DNA from: Lanius collurio
Taxonomy: Eukaryota > Chordata > Aves > Passeriformes > Laniidae
Length of the DNA: 64,000 nt
NCBI GenBank assembly: GCA_020086605.1
Contig: JACBWW010000028.1
Coordinates: 7,383,971 to 7,447,970 of the forward strand
Reading direction: 5' to 3'
Shown: positions 11,401 to 25,400 of the stretch, piece by piece
Numbering within the stretch: position 1 is the first letter of the stretch
Layout: the number at the start of each line of letters is the position of its first letter
Program-made: the position numbers and the translations under genes
The notes under the pieces: model-generated
Databases searched by the model: none
Seen by the model: only the letters and a program-made list of their open reading frames with translations
What the model was told of the DNA's origin: nothing

Positions 11401-14007
11401 AAACCTAAAGATAAACAATTTCCAAGACCTGCTTGTGTCTTGCACATCTGATGGACACTCTAAAACAAGAATCAATAAAAGCATCAGCATCTTTTCTTGG
11501 GAAACACTCAAGGAGTGATAAAAGAAATATCTTTGCTGTTTGTACATGTAGTTAATTTGCTTTAGTCTTTACTTTTCAGCCTCTACTACCTAGTGTGAAC
11601 CTCTTTGGCACTCTCTTGCCTGATCCAAAAGCACTTCTCAGTACCTGTTCTTTTAAACAGCTTTTAATATTGTGTTTAATTAATGCCTTAGGCCCTACAT
11701 ATATAATTTTCTTGACTTTCTGCCAATTTAAATTCCTTGGTTCTTACTTCAAAATTCAAGAATAGTCAATGCAGACTACAATACTAGGATTAAATTTTGC
11801 ATCATTCTGAAACAAAGAAGACGTCTCTTTCAACACCTGTGTGACAGCTAAATCCTCTTGACTTTTTTTAAGATCAGCAGCTTGGTATTTGGTAGTGAAC
11901 TGAGCCCAAAATAATCCACTTAAGTTATTGAACAGCTGCCCTTTTGGTAAAAACAGTCAAAACCATTTAAAATTTTTACAGCTCTACTCATTATCTATGT
12001 TGTGTAATTTTATTGTTTTCCTCCTGTATTTTTGTTTTTCAGCTCAGTAAAATGTTCAGCATATTAATACAGTTTAAAAATTATGACCTTCTGGACTTTT
12101 TGCTATGGAGCCTTGAATATGGCCTCCATACCAGCACCAAAATAGAAAGGTTAGCCATAGATGCCTGCCATAAGTATCTCAAAAGGGTTTTCTTTTAATT
12201 ACTCAACTGTTGCACTTGACTTGCATTTACACTGTTTCTCTCCTCTCTGTGTCAGCTAATAGAGGAATCTGCCACTAGTTTGTTGGAAATGAATGAGAGT
12301 CAGAAGTGCTGCATCCTTCCCCATATGGGGAGTTCTGAAGCAAACCAAGTTTGGATTGCACAGCCCCACCAACCTTGCCAAGCACATGTGGCCACCAATA
12401 GCGAGGACTGAATCTTGCTGGTAGCAATATTTATATGGCTCAAGAGCCAAAGCTTCCCTAGCATGGCTTTGGAACCAGATAGGCGAGGGTCTGCCAGACA
12501 GCAGCCCTCCTTCAGTACCAAGTAATAAAATGCATTTGTCCCTGGCAGGCTGACACAGCCATAGTACAGGAGCTGCACAGCCCTCTGTCAGATCAGGGCC
12601 AGGATTGCTTCTGCTTGCAGGGACCATGCTACAACATCAGCCAGGATCTGCTCTTACTCAGTTTTAGTCAGGTGTATTTACTATTAACATGTAGGGGAGC
12701 ACTTAAAAACACCCCACCCTTATCAGGCCCTGTAGGTATACACACAAAACCATACAGCTGCTGTTGCCCAGGGAATCTGATCTCTGAATGTGTTCTCTAA
12801 GTCTTCACATGGCAGTCAACGCACAGGAATACCCAGGAATGTTGTTATAGTTACAGTACTGGCCATGGCAATGAATTTCAGGTGCAGGATTCCGTGTGGG
12901 CTGCAGTGGTTTGAACATCTCCTGTGCTGGCTCTTACAAATTTCTCATGTGCTTTTATTCATAACAACTATTGTCTTTCTCAGTGACTATGAATAGGTCA
13001 CAAAATAATTTACCTTCCTACTTCTAGCCCATTTTCATAGTACTTTGTCACCTTTACAAAATACTACACAAATTTGGCGTTTTTTCCACAGAAATGAATT
13101 TTTCACTTGACTTGTATATTGTTCTGTTGTGAGCAGCTGTAAAAAAGGGAAAAAAGAGAGAAGTCTCCATTGCCAAATTACTAAAAACCATGAAATAAAA
13201 AAAAATAGCAAAGTGGTTAATTCTTTCACAGTGAAGTCAAGGCTGCATCTTCCTAAGGACAATAGCTACACCACAGAGCACTCTAGCTGGGACTCTGAAA
13301 ATGGCTCTGGCTGCTTCTTTTCTGCTTCACAATTAAATATGTAATTACTCACTATAGAGAAAGGGACAAGCTGATCATCCAGATGAAAGTTCTCATCACT
13401 CAATGAAGTATACAAGATTTTCAATGGCTGTTTAAGAATTCCATACATAACAGGGAAGCTTCACTGTACCTTTACCCCAAAATACATTGTGGTAGATTTT
13501 CTGGATGGTGAAAAGTATGTCAGTGACATCACAGGTAAAGATACTGTTAAGCAAGCTGGGAGAGGATGAACAGCTTGAAATGAGACCTCATCCCAGGAAC
13601 CATCAACAGCCTACCATAGGTGGTGAGTTAGGTAATCCTTATCCCTCTTTTAGGCAGAAGGGATCAAATTTCACATCCTTGATCAGAACACTACTGATTT
13701 TTAGACTGTCTTCCTCAAAGAACGTTGCAGAGAGAAAATCACTATACTGAATCTATCTCCAGTCACAGTTACCCAAAGATTCTAAGCACCATGAAACTGG
13801 ACCTCTAGCTCGAGGTTGCTGCCTTCCTCGAGGGTGGTTGATTGTGGAAACAATGCAAACTTTTATATTTAAATGCAGTGAAGTTTTATTGCTTGCTGTT
13901 CATTTTAGGGGCCACTGTACTGGGTCCTTAATTCAAATCTCAATGTAAAATATAAACTTTGCACCTCTTTCTATATCTGCAATATTATTTCAAATAGGCA
14001 GACTTGG
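8434..14007. other. Repeat-poor AT-rich stretch, no gene identified
   Basis: Nothing recognisable was found in most of this interval. At 12043-12198 a strong acceptor-like site (tttgtttttcag) is followed by 51 open codons, a stop, and an AATAAA at 12524-12529; this weak candidate terminal exon is given as a finding. Antisense frames at 12256-12627 have no recognisable domain. Confidence 0.5.
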
Positions 14008-14029
14008 AAAAAACAAACAAACAAACAAA
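14008..14029. repeat. (AAAC)n microsatellite
   Basis: Short tandem AAAC repeat of about five units in AT-rich sequence. Confidence 0.85.
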
Positions 14030-17000
14030 TAATATAAAATTTTTCCATCCCAGACCACCTTAATTCTTTTTTTCTTTCATGTGAAAAAATATCAGGAGTA
14101 AGAATGGAGTTGGCTCCACACCTGCAAATCTCTGTTCTACCCATTAAAATATAACCTATTTTCAGGAATTTCATGGTTAAGGAGTGGAATTTTGTATGGA
14201 CAAGATACCTGGTTCAAATTTTAAAAAATTCTTATTAACCACTGATTGAACCTACAATAAAAACTGACTAGATTACATCTAGAATTCATGAAAACATTAT
14301 TTTAAAGGCTTTTCTACAATCAGATTCCTCTAAGTCTAGGAAACAAACACAGAAATATTCTCATAACTGTGGCATCAAATTAATAGTTTTATTTATTGAA
14401 GGAAAAAATTAATGAAAAAAGTAGAGGAATATTATACATTTATTTTTAAGGCAAACATATTGTCCTCATTATACAAAAGAAATTTATAAGGTTCAAATGC
14501 AAAGCCACACAATACTGGCAAGCTGGAAGTCAGACTATGTTTCAATCACATGGTTAATATCACTGAGAATTTCTTGATGTTTATGGTTAGCATTAAAGTT
14601 CAGAATATAGACCTTTCTTAAGGAAGACAAATACTTACACTTTTAGTTTCCTGTTGATGTTGTTCAGAACTTCAATGCAAGTGCTGCAGGATAGATTATG
14701 GCCCTTATTCAGACAAAAAAACCTGCTAAAATAAAATGCATAATTACCATTGAACTTGCTCTTAGATATTCCCTAAAAAACAATTTCTCCAAAGTCAGTA
14801 CATTCCATCACACATTTGTTCTCAAACACCCTGAAGGACTTTAGAAAACAATAATGTATGATGGGTTTTGCATAGATGTTTTGAAAAAAGATGGCATTCA
14901 GTTTAGTATTCTTATCAGACAGACTTTCATGAATGCTGCTTATAAAGATCTAAGAATGAGCACTTAGAAGTGTTTAAAAACATACCACAGTAGGTTCTGT
15001 GCAGATAATATGACAAAAAATATTGTCTGGTTGAAAACGAATCTATACAACATAAATTAATTCTTTTAATCCTCTTTCTTTTTGGTTCTGAAGTTTGTCA
15101 CCAAGGCACACACTTTTGTTTTAAATTAATATCAAAGAGATTATTTGAAAGAAACTCTAGAGAGACAATCATTAGGACTACCTGCGTTATATGAAAATAC
15201 ATTTGATTCCAGCCAACATCAGTAACACTCACTAGGACAGACACATTCTATAAAGGAGAGAACTAGTTAGAGAAAGATTGTAGGGAAAAGCTCCTGCCAG
15301 ACAGCTCTCTCATACACCTACACCTCCCCTCAATTAAAATGTATGAAGATGAAGTGCTGCTTTTGTTTCCTGTCTCCAAGATGAGCCCGAACACTCTTGC
15401 CAAAAGCAAGCTAACACAGTGTAATTGTTTTTCATGTAAGTTGTATGTCCAACCTGCTTAGTTTCTAAAGAACATTGATGAGGCTACTTTGATACCCAGC
15501 TGCCAGATGACAAAGTGCAGGGCACAGAGGCTGATGGGCATGATGAGAATTTTTAATCATTGTGTCTCTCAGTCATTTTACAGCATGTGGAATAGCGGGG
15601 GAGAGACATAGGAGAGGAGAAAAATTATTTGTTAAGAACAAGATGTTTCTACTTTCATTAAGAACAATTTAGAAAAACAAATAAGAAAAGAAACAATTCA
15701 GAACAAATATCCTCCGAGGCATTTTTAATCTCTTATATCCCATACTGCTAAAAGGGTTTTTTGAAATGTCACAAAATCAAAGAGAATGGACAGAAGTACA
15801 AAAGGCAACTTCCTTTTTTAACAAAGACACTAGTCTTCATTCTGAGAGAAATGTAGCTTTAGAGTTTCATATTGTCAGAAGATACATGTAAAATGCTGAC
15901 ACCATAAATTAGAATATAAAATTATTATCCTTTGGCTTTCTCAAGTTCATAGACATACCTTAACTGTTTTCACTGATCTCCTATTTTGCCGCTCTGTCTT
16001 ATTTCATGTCATCTGTTTTCAGAAAGCAGAACCACATGGAAATATATAAGGAAAGCCTTGAACAGTCAGATTCTCAAAATATATCCTCAGTGATGGTGAG
16101 CCAGTGCAGAAAGACATGCAGTTTTTACCTTTGATCCATACACTTCATTTTGTTATCTGGAGCCAGAACAAAAAAAATTTGATTCTATGTATCATGCTTG
16201 CTGGGTTAATTTATTACCTTCCCAGGCTGAACTATTGTTCTCTAATTACATTATCTAAGCTTTACATTGCAGGGGTCAGGGTGTGTACTGCTTTTCTTGT
16301 TGTGCTTGTAAAGCACAAGGCTTCAGCAGCTGCGTCAATCCTGCTGGCTTTCTGTATAACCTTATCTTTATCACACCCAGTCACTGATGGTTCAAGGAGA
16401 AACAGGGCATCCTGTAACACCTCCTCTATATATGAGTGAACATGTGTGAAGAACACTGCATGCGGAAAAGAATGCAAGGAAAAGTCTGGCAGCACAAGAT
16501 CATCATAATGTCAATCTAGACCTCACTGTGAATTAAGGAAGGAAAGCAGAGGTGAGGTTCTTTTGCCAAGACTTTTTTTCTTTTTTCAATTATTGCACCT
16601 ACTGCCATTCTTCTGTTAAATGAAAGCACAAACATCAGTTTCATATTTAACACATAACCTCTTCTATTCTTAAAATTAGTCAAAGGACATTAGCTCTCAC
16701 ATGTCTTTCTGTTTCACAGATATTTTTCATCCACTTGTGCACACACTTGTATTCCTGGCTTAAAAGTGACAGACATCAAGAAAATAAGGCTACTAACATT
16801 TCATGAAAACTATTCAAAGAGAAGCTGACTCAGAACATACATACTCAATTCTAAACTTACCATTGTTTTACCACCTGAATACCAGTAGTGACTTCCCCTT
16901 GTGACAGCTAGTACATCCATGGAGTAGGAACAGTCACACATATTTTCCTGTGCAATATCAAGTCACTTGACATTTTAAGTGTTATTTTGTCCAAGTGTTT

Positions 17001-19153
17001 AACATTTAACTGCCCAGATATTTTCACTCTCATTAAGGCATAGCTTTCCAAGTTGCTCATGCACGAATTCTGAATATTTAACCAAATGTTTAAACATATG
17101 CTTAATTTAGTCATATTTATCTTTTTAGATATTTGACCTCTTAGCCTTGATATCATGATTAGCAACGGCTATTGAGTAATGACTTGCTATTTAAAAATTG
17201 CCAAGCATGTAATTTTACCTGTATAAATAATCTTTAATAAGGGCTTTCAGTAAACCTTAGAAGAAAGCACAAAAAATGCCTTTATTGTTTAATTATTTTC
17301 TCTTGTTAAAGAAGAAATAATAGAGTGATTTTAAAAAAAATAGTACAAGGTATGAAATATCCGGCTTCAGAGTAATTACTGTGCAAAGAATGCATCCAGC
17401 TAGAGAGGTCCCACAGCCTATTAGCAGGAACATAGATTTTGCATTTACTAAAATCTGTCTGACCCCATGAGAAGAGAGCAAGGAGAAGCGGGGAACAAAC
17501 CAGAGACAGCCATAGCCTAAACTTCACATGAGTGCTATTGATCTTATTGACTGGGGCACTGAAGTGCTGCTGTACATTTAGTAGGGAGAACAACAGAAAA
17601 TTACATTAATTCAAATTGTTAAATCAATATTTAACAGTATAGTTAGTGGCAGTTGACCTTCAATGCACCTTTAATAAAACAATAGTGAACTAGAACTGCA
17701 AGAGTCATAGACAAAATAGTAATCTGAATTAGTGTGAAAGATGTGTTTTAACAGCCTGTTCAAACATAGACATTTCCATGTAAGTGTAGATATTCCTTGC
17801 AGCTGCTTCATTTCTTGTAGCAAGTAAAAGGCTCCTGTCACCATGTTGTTACACTTTGTGTTAAATGGTCACTCAGAGAACCGCTGAGGAAAATCCTAGT
17901 ATTTCACTGCCACATGTCTTTTCTGACATGTTTGTGGACCTTGAGAAGAAGAATGAAAATGAAGAGTAACAATATAAAGGCAGGACTGGGCCACTGGCCA
18001 GCTTGTTTGAACCACTGCACACACAGGGCATTCCTCTCTTAGATAAGGGAGCTGCATGCTGATCTGAGCCTCAAGGGTTGCTTTTGTGGGATGATTCCAG
18101 AGAGAAAAAAAGAAGTTGTGAAATTATTTTTTTTGTTCAAGCTAGCACTACAAAAATACAGAGTGGCAAAACAAACAAAAAGCGGATTTAGGTCACTGCA
18201 CTTGAATCTCCCAGTAACAGGTTCCCAGGACATACCAAAGCTGCTGCTGACTCATCAACTGAGATTCTTAAGGCATCCCCTATGCAACTAGGATACTAGA
18301 TCATAGTATATGACAGATGATTCCAAGAAATGTGGGGTAAAGAACAGGATAACAGCATTGGAATAATGATTAATACACCAAAATCATTAAACATACATTA
18401 ATCCATTCAATTTAAAATAATTACTAAAGCAAACCATTTTCCCTGCCTAATAACTTAGATCTCTAAGATCACTGCAGATCTAGGTTCAAATCTTTCCTTT
18501 TTACAGGCATCTTTCACTGTTAGCAAAGTACATCAGCTGCCTTGACTTATACTCAGTTCTGCCTGTCCAACTTAATGCTAATAATACTAACACAGAGGTA
18601 GTGAGATTTCTTGAGACTAGATAGCCATAAACACAACTTAGCCTAGTCAAAGGGAGACTAAAGAACTTGTTAGGCTTAAAAGCTTTCATTATTCTGGGAT
18701 CTCTAAATGAGTAAAACTTTGGGAGAACCATTTCTTCCCACAGACTGAAGCCTGAACATCTTTGTAATTCTTCATGTCATGTTATCCACTACACTTACTT
18801 AAGACAATCATCTTCACCATTTCCAGGGGTTTTTTTGACTGGGAAGAGGAGGAGATCAGGCCTTCTGGATCAGCTATGAAAGGCCATGACCACCTGCCTT
18901 TTTACTGCCTAGTGATTTAGTACCACAAGGTTTGTGTGCAGTCTTCTACAAGCAGCCTTCCTCATTATGTTCAATGCAAGCAAAAGGTAGTAGTTTAAAA
19001 AACATATAGAATGATAGTTCCTAAATTGACTGTTTCTAGTCACAAAAGATTATGTGATTAAATTAGATGAGTTTATGAAAATATCAGTCCAACACCCAGT
19101 TCCCTGGCATGGGATACTTTCCATGCTGGAAGTTTACAATTCAAAAGAAAAAT
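14030..19153. other. Unique AT-rich sequence, nothing recognised
   Basis: No repeat family, RNA gene or supported exon was seen on either strand. Short frames near 16100-16500 and 17300-17600 have no recognisable motif. Confidence 0.55.
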
Positions 19154-19253
19154 GAAACAAAACAAAACAAAACAGAAAAACCAAAAAAAGCCTGTAATAA
19201 CAAAACAAAACTAAAACCAAACCAAACAAACAAACAAAAAAAAAGCCTGTAAT
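19154..19253. repeat. A/C-rich simple repeat, duplicated 55-base unit
   Basis: Runs of AAAAC and AAAC fill the segment. The 9-mer GCCTGTAAT occurs at 19190-19198 and again at 19245-19253, each time after an A tract, so the block looks like an imperfect tandem duplication with a period of about 55 bases. Confidence 0.8.
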
Positions 19254-20877
19254 ATCCACCTACCAGGAAGTATTTAAACATATTAGATTTGTAAAGCCTG
19301 GCACACAAGTTATGAGTTAATGAGGAATTTCTTTATATACTGGCACAGCTGCTAAAATTTTGAAAGTATCTACTGTGGCTTAGTTATTTTAATTCTAAAT
19401 GATTCGTAAGTCTTTCTTTTCATTATTTTTATCTGCATGGTGTAGGAAAGTTTTATAAGTCCTTTGAAGATTTAAGTTAGGAATTTAGCAAGTAATGGAG
19501 GCATCATGTTTTCATAATGCCTGGGTTCAGGAGACCCTTGATAGATGGAATAACTGTGAATTAAGGAATAATAAGTTCCTCTGAAGTGAATTTTTAATTA
19601 CTGCACTCCCTTAATGCAGTTCACTGGTGCCATGAATGTCATCCAGGATATATTTTCTAACAGTGCCTTTCCTTTAATGCACCTTTCTGTTAAAAATAGA
19701 TGACATTTCATCATTACTAAAGCTGGGGTGCTGTAGGCATATCCATAGTGACTACACTTGAATTATTTGCTGTAAAACACCTAGGAGATTTAGACTTAGT
19801 GTATCTATTACTTGGGTGAATTTGTTCAGGTGTTACTTCTCTTCTGATCACTGGATTTTTAGACACTAAATATTTACTTTCCTTTTATTTCATCAAATAA
19901 AAATTTCACTGTCAAAATGACATCTTCTAGTCAAAGAATAGGTTTAAAAACCATTAGGAAAATAGGCTATCCTTTGCCAAAAGGACATTGACCATTTTTC
20001 ATTCTTTTCATTCAAGGTAAATTTTTATTTATAATTGCCAAAAAAATTCAAATCAAGATGATGGACTCCCCAAAACATCCCAGTTATGACACACCGACTT
20101 TCTTTTCACGGAAGTTGTACGGCTCTTTAACTACAATACTGATGTCATAGCAGAGAATCAGCTTAAGGCAATGTTATTTAAAAATTCTTAGTAGCAAGCT
20201 ATAATTAATATTTCCTGTCAATTTTGTGATTCCTCAGCAGCATACCATGCTCAGTATTCTCATAAGTGACCTGTATTTGTCTCCCAATACAAATGCTTTA
20301 TTCATTCAAATGAAATTATATAAATCACAGTGACTTCTTTTTTACTAAAGGTAATAATAGGCAAAAGTAACATGGTAGCTGGAAATGTAATGCAGTGTTC
20401 TTGTTTGACAGCTTTTCCATGTACAATGTAAACCTCAGCTGGTTTGATAAGAGAACTGCATTTGGAATTAAGTGTTATTTGGAGGAGAACAAGTTCTTTT
20501 CAATTGTTATTGGAGTGCTGCACCAGGGCTTTGATTTGCATAAAACCTGGTTATATTTAGTATCTGCTCATGAATCCATGCTAAATCAGCATTGCTTCAT
20601 CAGCACACAAAGATTATCTTTCTGCCTGTATTTCTTCTAAGATCTTCCTTAGACATCCTATTATTGGAAGGTATAATACTTCAGTTTAAAATTATGCATG
20701 AAATCACACCTATAATACTCATGGGTATCCAGAGGTCTCCTAATATTCCATCTTTCTGTTTAATTGCTTCTTCAACCTGCAATAAATGTCTGCAATTCAT
20801 ATTCACTCTTCACTGGAAGTTGTAATGACTTCTGAGGTGCACAGAATCTTGGTAAACACACGAAATTCTGATCAAAA
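19254..20877. other. Unique sequence, possible conserved element
   Basis: No gene was found. The part from about 19560 to 19780 is dense in TTAAT and homeodomain-like cores and resembles conserved noncoding sequence by eye, but this cannot be shown without an alignment. Confidence 0.45.
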
Positions 20878-22415
20878 TCATAGAATCACAGAATGTTAAG
20901 GTGCTGGAATGACCTTAAAGATTGCATAACTCCAACCCCCATGCCAAGGGCAGGGACACCTCCCACTAGATCAGGTTGCTTAAAGGTTTATACAACTTGG
21001 CTTTGAGCACTGCCAGGGATGGGCGTCCACAAGTTCACTAGGCAACCTCTTCCAGTGCATCACCACACTCACAGTAAAAAATGTCTTCCTAATACCCAGC
21101 CTAAATTTTCCCTCTTTCCATTTGTACTCATTACTCCTTGTCCTATCACTGCTAACTTAGTAATAGTCCCTAGTTTTCCTGCATGATTTCCCTGTGTTCC
21201 TCCTGTCCTTGTTTCCACTTCCTGAAAGTTCCTTGGTTTTGTTCTGTTTGCTCAGCAGCTCCTTATCTGTCCATGGAGACCTCTTGGCACTTCTTCCAGA
21301 TTTCCTCCTTACTGGGCTTTATAAATCCTGAGCTCAGAAGAGGTGATCCTTGAAATTCTGCCAGCATTATTGGGTCCCTCTGCCCTCCAGGGCTTTATGT
21401 CATGGGACTCTACCAAGCAGGTCCTGGAAGAGATTAAAATCTGCTCTCCTGAAGTCCCAGGCAGTGAGCTTTCTCTGTGTCCTCCTCACTGCTCTGAGTA
21501 TCTCAAATTCCACCATCTTGTGGTCAGTGCACTCAAGTCTGCCTTGGAGCACTGAATTCCCCACCAGCTCCACCCCATTGGTAAGCACAAGGCTCAGCAT
21601 GGCACCTCTCCTTGTTGGCTCCTCAATCATTTGTCTGAGGAAGTTGTCATTGACACATCCCAGGAACTTTCAGGATTGCTTGTGCCCTGCTGTGCTGTCC
21701 CTTCAGCAGATATCCAGGGGGTTGAAATCCTCCGTGAGGATCAGGGCTTGTGAACGTGAAGCCACTCCTGTCTGCCTGTGGAGCACTTCATCCACACCAT
21801 CCTCCTGATCAGATTGTCTGCAGCAGATCCACACTATAGCATCCCCTGTCCCTGCCGTCTCCTTACTCTCGACCCACAAGCTCTCAGCTGGCCCCTCATC
21901 CTTCCCCAGGCAGAGTTCCATACTCTCCAGCTGGTCATCGATATGGGGGCTACACCCCTTCCTCAGCTCCCTAGCATGTCTTTCCTAAAACACCTAGAAC
22001 CTTCCATTCCAATGCTCTAGTCGTAGGAGCTATCCCACCTCCATTATGCCAATGATAGACCCACACAGGCATGCCTCGGTTCCTCTTGTTTGCTCCCCGT
22101 ACCTCATGTGTTTGTGTATAGGGGTCTGAGTTGGGCCCCAGGCTCTGGATAAAACCAGCTTGCTGGCTGGAGTATCTGGAATGCCTTTGCACTTTTCTGG
22201 GCACACATTACAGATGTCAGCATCCGACTGGCAGTGTTGTGATGGATAGATGCCCTCCCCCGACAAATCTAGTTTAAAGCCCCCCTCACTAATCCAGCAA
22301 GCTGCCTACTAAATGTAACTTTTCCCTCCTTTGTTAAATGGACCTCATCAGCCCCATTGAACCAGCAAGTCCCATGGTCTGAGTAACCAAAACCCAACTA
22401 TGGCACCATTGCTCT
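20878..22415 (-). mobile_element. CR1 LINE, 5'-truncated and lacking reverse transcriptase
   Basis: Read on the minus strand, the element starts near 22415 inside ORF1. It encodes a recognisable ORF1 esterase C-terminus with the DEVHLTKEGK motif (Asp and His of an SGNH-type hydrolase), ending at a stop near 22272. ORF2 endonuclease remnants follow: a DFNPLDIC segment (usual form GDFNHPDICW) near 21710, then EEPTRRGAMLSLVLTNG and TDHKMVEF (usual SDH) between 21630 and 21500. The connector continues with WDFRRADFNLF and a WKQGQEEHREIMQ-like stretch near 21185-21220. About 21150-21180 the sequence jumps directly to the CR1 3' UTR, which ends in the tail at 20878. The whole reverse transcriptase domain is missing. 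Stops and frameshifts are frequent, so the element is dead. Confidence 0.93.
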
Positions 22416-25400
22416 AACCTTTTGTTTACCTTTGTATTTGTTTACAGATTCATCTGGCCATTTGAGTCTCTCTCCTACAGGGTTATTAAATTATCTGGTT
22501 TTGATTTTTTAAAGGATGTAATACTTGATCTTACAGACAGATTTTTAATACATTGTCACATTACCTAGTCATATCTCTTAATTTTGTCCAGGTGATAACA
22601 TAAAACACATCACTGGGTTTGTGCACTCATGTGTGGTATGTGTTAGTGTGAAAAAGCTATGTCCCATGTCCTATTACAGTTGGTGATTAGGACAGCTTCT
22701 TTACACATAAATGCAAATGTTCATGGCAGTGCAAAAAAATAAGACCAAATCACAAATACACGGAAAAGGGCATAAGATCATTCCCTTCTGTGGTATCTAC
22801 GGGGTTTTAGTAGGCAAAAACAAATTATATTCATGTTCTATTCATATAACAGATTTTCAGAGTTCTGTATCCAGCAGTTCCTAGCATTTCATTTTGCCCT
22901 ACTGCCTGAAAAGCTGTTCTGAAAGTGTCTGATTACTATGGCACCAGTGTGGAAGTATAGTACATAACTCACCCAAAGGAAAAGCAATTTCCACTGCGAC
23001 AATCAATATATTTATTAAATAAGAACCATGGCTTTGTCAAACTACAACTGCCTATGTTCCACATTTTGGATTTAGTTATAAGAAAAATTAATTTGAGAAA
23101 GCTTGGGTTGTTCTTACCAAGGTTAGTGACAACTTGGTTTCTGTTATGCAAGAAACTGACGTGTTCTTATAAAGAATGGAATGAAAACTGAGGTTGTTGC
23201 ACTTTTTCTTATTCTCCCAGGAAAAAAAATGGTTTCTTAATGTTTTAGCGTCATATTTACCATGTGAAAATGTGCAGACACCAGTACTCAGAAGTTTTCT
23301 AGTGCAAAGCACAGAGATTTAAGTACCAAGAGCTCTGATCTCAAGGCACCTGGAATGAGCTTCAACAAGAGGAACCTTCACTTTATCCAAATCTGTATCC
23401 ATCAAAGCACTGTTGGCCACTGCAGTGTTGGCAGCTTCAGCCTACATAATTGGGTTGCCTTCATCTTTATACGATATATATAGTCAGAGCATGTCAGATA
23501 CATCACTTTGAACTCACACTGTGCTTTCTTTTACACACAGTTGAGTTCTGCTCAACTAGAACTGAGTTACACAAAACATTTAGGCACAAATTCACCAAGC
23601 ATAAACACATGTCACCCTGCTTAGTTCAGGTATGGGAGCCATGTTGAGTATAAGCACAACTGTTTTCAGGATCCACATCTAACCTGAATTATTAGCACAT
23701 ACAACTACCTTAATGTACATGTGGGGTGGTAAAATACACACACATATATGCAGAACAAACATTACTCTTTCTTCATGTGCAGAGTGCCAGCCAGCAAGGA
23801 AGTAAATGTGGATTTGTTTTATTAGACTTCAGGAGAAGAAATTGTCCAGCTCTGATGAGAATATAGATTTTAGGTTTTAATTATTATTCTAATGGAGTCG
23901 CTTTCATTTGCAATTACACATTTCATTTTGCAATTTAATAAATCATCACAGCAGGAGATAAATCAGCAGACATTCATGCTTCAGCCTGAAATTTCTGGTG
24001 TCATTTGCATAAAAGACAACATCTCAGAGAAAACACACTCCTGGTTACATTTTCACATAGCGGAAACAACTGCAAAAAACTAAAGAGATGCAGCAGGGGG
24101 AGATTTATTTAAAAGAAAAGTCACACTGTCAATATTTAAATATGGAAACTTTATGATGATAGTATGGTTTTATATAGTTCAGAAGTAGAATAACTTTTTA
24201 ATGAGACTCATGATCTTAAATGTTTTCTGTGATAAGTATCAACATAACACTCTTTTTTCTTAAATAAATCCCACATTCATTGAAGTCATCATTTTACTAA
24301 CACTAATGTTAGGAATGTTAGGCATTCATAAAAAAAAAATAACAGAAAAATTACAATTGGTTAACTAACAAGAGTTATGATCATGCATAATAAGTGGGCC
24401 ACAGCAAGGAGTAACATTTTCTCAATGACCTAGAGAAAAGACATATTCTTGTACATCTTCACTCATAAAAACAATTACTTAAATTTCCATATTTTTGCTT
24501 CAAGATTAAAAAATACAACCACAAAAGAGGAAATTACCTTGATAGCAGTGGAGCTCCTTCCAACTTTTAACTCCAGGCTGGAAACCAAACAATTAGTTGA
24601 TGGTATAATGTACATAATATAAATTGTTTATTGAACTCCAGACAAAAGGGTGTTGACACTGATTGAATTTACACTTCTTCCTGATCTTTATGTACTCCCT
24701 CATCTTTATTTTAATTATACATTAGAGAGCTTTCAAGTAAACTGATTTTTAAACACAAATACATGCAAATAAATTCTCAGGGAAGTTCATACACTTACTG
24801 AAACAGTCTTCTCATTTCAGGAATTTAATACCGAAGTTGAAACCTATATCAGCTTCTTTCTCCATAACACTTGTTTTTCTGCCTAAAAATAGGCCTCAAG
24901 AGCATCATTAGGCTATATTGTTTCTCTGCTAGACATGCAAGTAAACCAGAATTTTTTCCATTTTGGAGGAAGTTAGTGACATTTGAGGTCTCTATCTTGA
25001 CCCACAAATATAATCCTAACAATAATTTAGTGCCTGTGATAGGAAAGAGAAAAAAAAAGCAGCGCTGAAATTTTCTGGCAGCATAAGTTCCACGTGTTAA
25101 AATGAAGAGTTTTGCAACAGGAGGCATTAAGTAAAGATTTTACAGAAAAAAATTGAGGGAGAAAGAAAAGTAATAAAGTCTCAATTGTTACAATATTTCT
25201 GATAGATTTTCATTTAAGTTTGAAGGCTGAGCAAGATTTCACAAACTAGAAATGACCCTGCATATTTTTAAAATTGGGAGGGTGTTGAGACAAGAAGCAA
25301 GAGAAGAACGCAACTGGGTTGCAGAGTCTTTTTACCAGGAAAACAAATTTAAAGGGCCTATGGATTAAGCAGTTGGAAATACTGCAGATTAAAGCAACGT

